A stretch of 5,850 nucleotides of DNA from Xanthobacteraceae bacterium (GTDB lineage: Bacteria; Pseudomonadota; Alphaproteobacteria; Rhizobiales; Xanthobacteraceae), in assembly GCA_030036975.1 (NCBI GenBank), contig JASHSE010000076.1, positions 1 through 5,850 on the forward strand, given 5' to 3'. The position numbers and the translations under genes are program-made. The notes beneath the pieces were generated by a model. That model worked only from the letters and a program-made list of their open reading frames with translations. It was not told the origin of the DNA and made no database searches. This document shows, piece by piece, positions 5,273-5,850 of this stretch (within the stretch, counting starts at the first letter, position 1; each line of letters starts with the position of its first letter).

Positions 5273-5466
5273 TACTTGCTCCGTCCGGTGCCGGGCTTCT
5301 TGGCGCCGGCCTCCGGGAAGACCCACATCGCGGCGATCATGAACAAGGCGGCGCCGACCACGAAGGTCGAGAAATCGTGGCGGATCGGCGAGCCGCTCCA
5401 ATAGGCCAGCACCAGCGCGACGACCAGCGTGACGGCGGAGAGCGCGGCTTTGACATCGTTCGGCAT
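5272..5466 (-). CDS. Small two-helix membrane protein, function unknown
   Basis: This 64-residue protein has two hydrophobic segments (about residues 8-24, ALSAVTLVVALVLAYW, and 34-50, FVVGAALFMIAAMWVF), a short polar link (SGSPIRHDFST) and a Lys/Gly-rich tail (AKKPGTGRSK). It is expected in the inner membrane. GAGG lies five nucleotides before ATG on the minus strand (5472-5475), which supports a real gene despite its size. Composition matches the GC-rich backbone, and a UUCG hairpin closes it. No signature allows a function. It lies between the exported pair (convergent) and a repeat element. Confidence 0.7.
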   Translation of the reverse strand: MPNDVKAALSAVTLVVALVLAYWSGSPIRHDFSTFVVGAALFMIAAMWVFPEAGAKKPGTGRSK

Positions 5467-5478
5467 TGCGGCCTCGCG

Positions 5479-5491
5479 GCTTTCGGAAAGC
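5479..5491. promoter_or_regulatory. 13-bp palindrome upstream of the small membrane-protein gene
   Basis: GCTTTC (5479-5484) and GAAAGC (5486-5491) are exact reverse complements around one base, 13-25 nt upstream of the start codon on the minus strand. It could be an operator or a leader hairpin next to the ribosome site. Confidence 0.3.
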
Positions 5492-5498
5492 TTGCCCT

Positions 5499-5645
5499 AG
5501 AGCATGATTAGCTTAGGTTGATTCAGTCCATCATCATTGCGAGGAGCGAAGCGACGAAGCAATCCAGCACGGCGACGCCGCACTGGATTGCTTCGCTTCG
5601 CTCGCAATGACGAGCGGGTGGATCGACCTAAAATCATCATGCCCT
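5499..5645. repeat. Nested palindromic intergenic element (MITE/REP-like)
   Basis: Outer arms at 5499-5522 and 5622-5645 match as inverted repeats at 19 of 24 positions by hand count. Inside lies a longer palindrome at 5534-5610: TCATTGCGAG (5534-5543) pairs with CTCGCAATGA (5601-5610), and GAAGCAATCCAG (5556-5567) pairs exactly with CTGGATTGCTTC (5583-5594). The left inner arm is about 6 nt longer than the right. A tiny centre CGGC-GAC-GCCG (5570-5580) completes the stem. The inner part matches a repeat I recognise as frequent between genes of Bradyrhizobium-like genomes. There is no transposase, so movement would be in trans or long past. Confidence 0.8.
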
Positions 5646-5850
5646 AATTGGCGCCGACCGGCGCCGCGGCGGCCTCGTCCGGGCGCTTCGGCGCGCCGCG
5701 CAGCGTCTTCTTCAGATGGCGCGTATCGTAGCCGTTGAACAGCGTGCCGACGAGGCCGCGGTCGAGATCGGACGTGCCGAACAGCCAATCGGCGATCGGG
5801 AAGGTCAGATTCATGTTCACCTCCATCATCAGCCGCGCATTGTGATGGGC
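5644..5850 (-). CDS. Sterol desaturase/fatty acid hydroxylase-like protein, C-terminal part
   Basis: The 68 visible residues are the C-terminus of a larger protein whose start lies beyond 5850. They begin AHHNARLMMEVNMNLTFPIA and continue DWLFGTSDLDRG. The HHN motif followed by N(M)NLTFPIADWLFGTSD resembles the last histidine box and the W-D-x-x-FGT region of the fatty acid hydroxylase superfamily, diiron membrane enzymes that hydroxylate or desaturate lipids; the histidines would bind iron. The tail after GTLFNGYDTRHL is Lys/Arg- then Ala/Pro-rich and probably disordered. An internal Met at 5829 is not taken as the start because the open frame and family-like sequence continue upstream. The TAG stop overlaps the outer arm of the repeat element. 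The family call rests on a short segment. Confidence 0.65.
   Translation of the reverse strand, partial: AHHNARLMMEVNMNLTFPIADWLFGTSDLDRGLVGTLFNGYDTRHLKKTLRGAPKRPDEAAAAPVGAN

Noticed and set aside
5156..5401. An 81-codon minus-strand frame overlapping the small membrane protein and the spacer
   Set aside because: It is out of frame with the supported gene and has no ribosome site. Its 3' part may be decayed repeat sequence, but I could not identify it.
5257..5511. An 84-codon plus-strand frame opposite the small membrane protein
   Set aside because: The minus-strand gene has a good ribosome site and two membrane helices; the plus frame is Arg/Gly-rich shadow sequence.
5534..5610. CRISPR array or attachment site at the palindrome
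   Set aside because: There is a single inverted unit without regularly spaced direct repeats, and no integrase or Cas gene.

Overview
The window looks like chromosomal DNA of a high-GC alphaproteobacterium, most likely Rhizobiales in the Bradyrhizobiaceae/Xanthobacteraceae range. Three things suggest this: GC-rich codons in most genes, a Bug-type (TctC) binding protein next to an IlvD/Edd-type sugar-acid dehydratase, and a dispersed palindromic repeat beginning TCATTGCGAG that is common between genes of such genomes. The assignment is by recognition, not by a search.

Layout, left to right. (1) 1-110: gene-free, packed with inverted repeats. (2) 111-815, minus: a glutathione S-transferase of the YfcG/Ure2p-like (Nu) type. 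(3) 816-998: divergent control region with three tandem 10-bp repeats, a possible minus-strand promoter and a perfect 7+7 bp dyad. (4) 999-1976 and 2012-3745, plus: a periplasmic Bug-family solute-binding protein followed after 35 nt by an IlvD/Edd-family dehydratase of the aldonate (L-arabinonate-like) type, probably one operon. (5) 3746-4107: gene-free, with two small hairpins that have GNRA-type loops, REP-like sequence, and a candidate promoter with dyads for the next genes. (6) 4108-4635 and 4632-5096, plus: two unrecognised genes whose products both carry signal peptides. They overlap by four bases (ATGA) and are clearly less GC-rich than their surroundings. (7) 5097-5271: short convergent spacer with hairpins. 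(8) 5272-5466, minus: a 64-residue two-helix membrane protein. (9) 5499-5645: a nested palindromic repeat element. (10) 5644-5850, minus: the C-terminal end of a sterol desaturase/fatty acid hydroxylase-like membrane enzyme that runs off the right edge.

How the genes may work together. The binding protein and dehydratase fit uptake or sensing of a carboxylated sugar or organic acid followed by dehydration to a 2-keto-3-deoxy acid. The substrate cannot be read from sequence, and no transporter membrane subunits are in view. The coupled exported pair at 4108-5096 is the best candidate for something undescribed: one protein is predicted to sit in the inner membrane and the other to be released into the periplasm or beyond, and their AT-richer composition suggests recent acquisition. 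The remaining genes are ordinary housekeeping or accessory genes, and most gene ends are decorated with palindromes.
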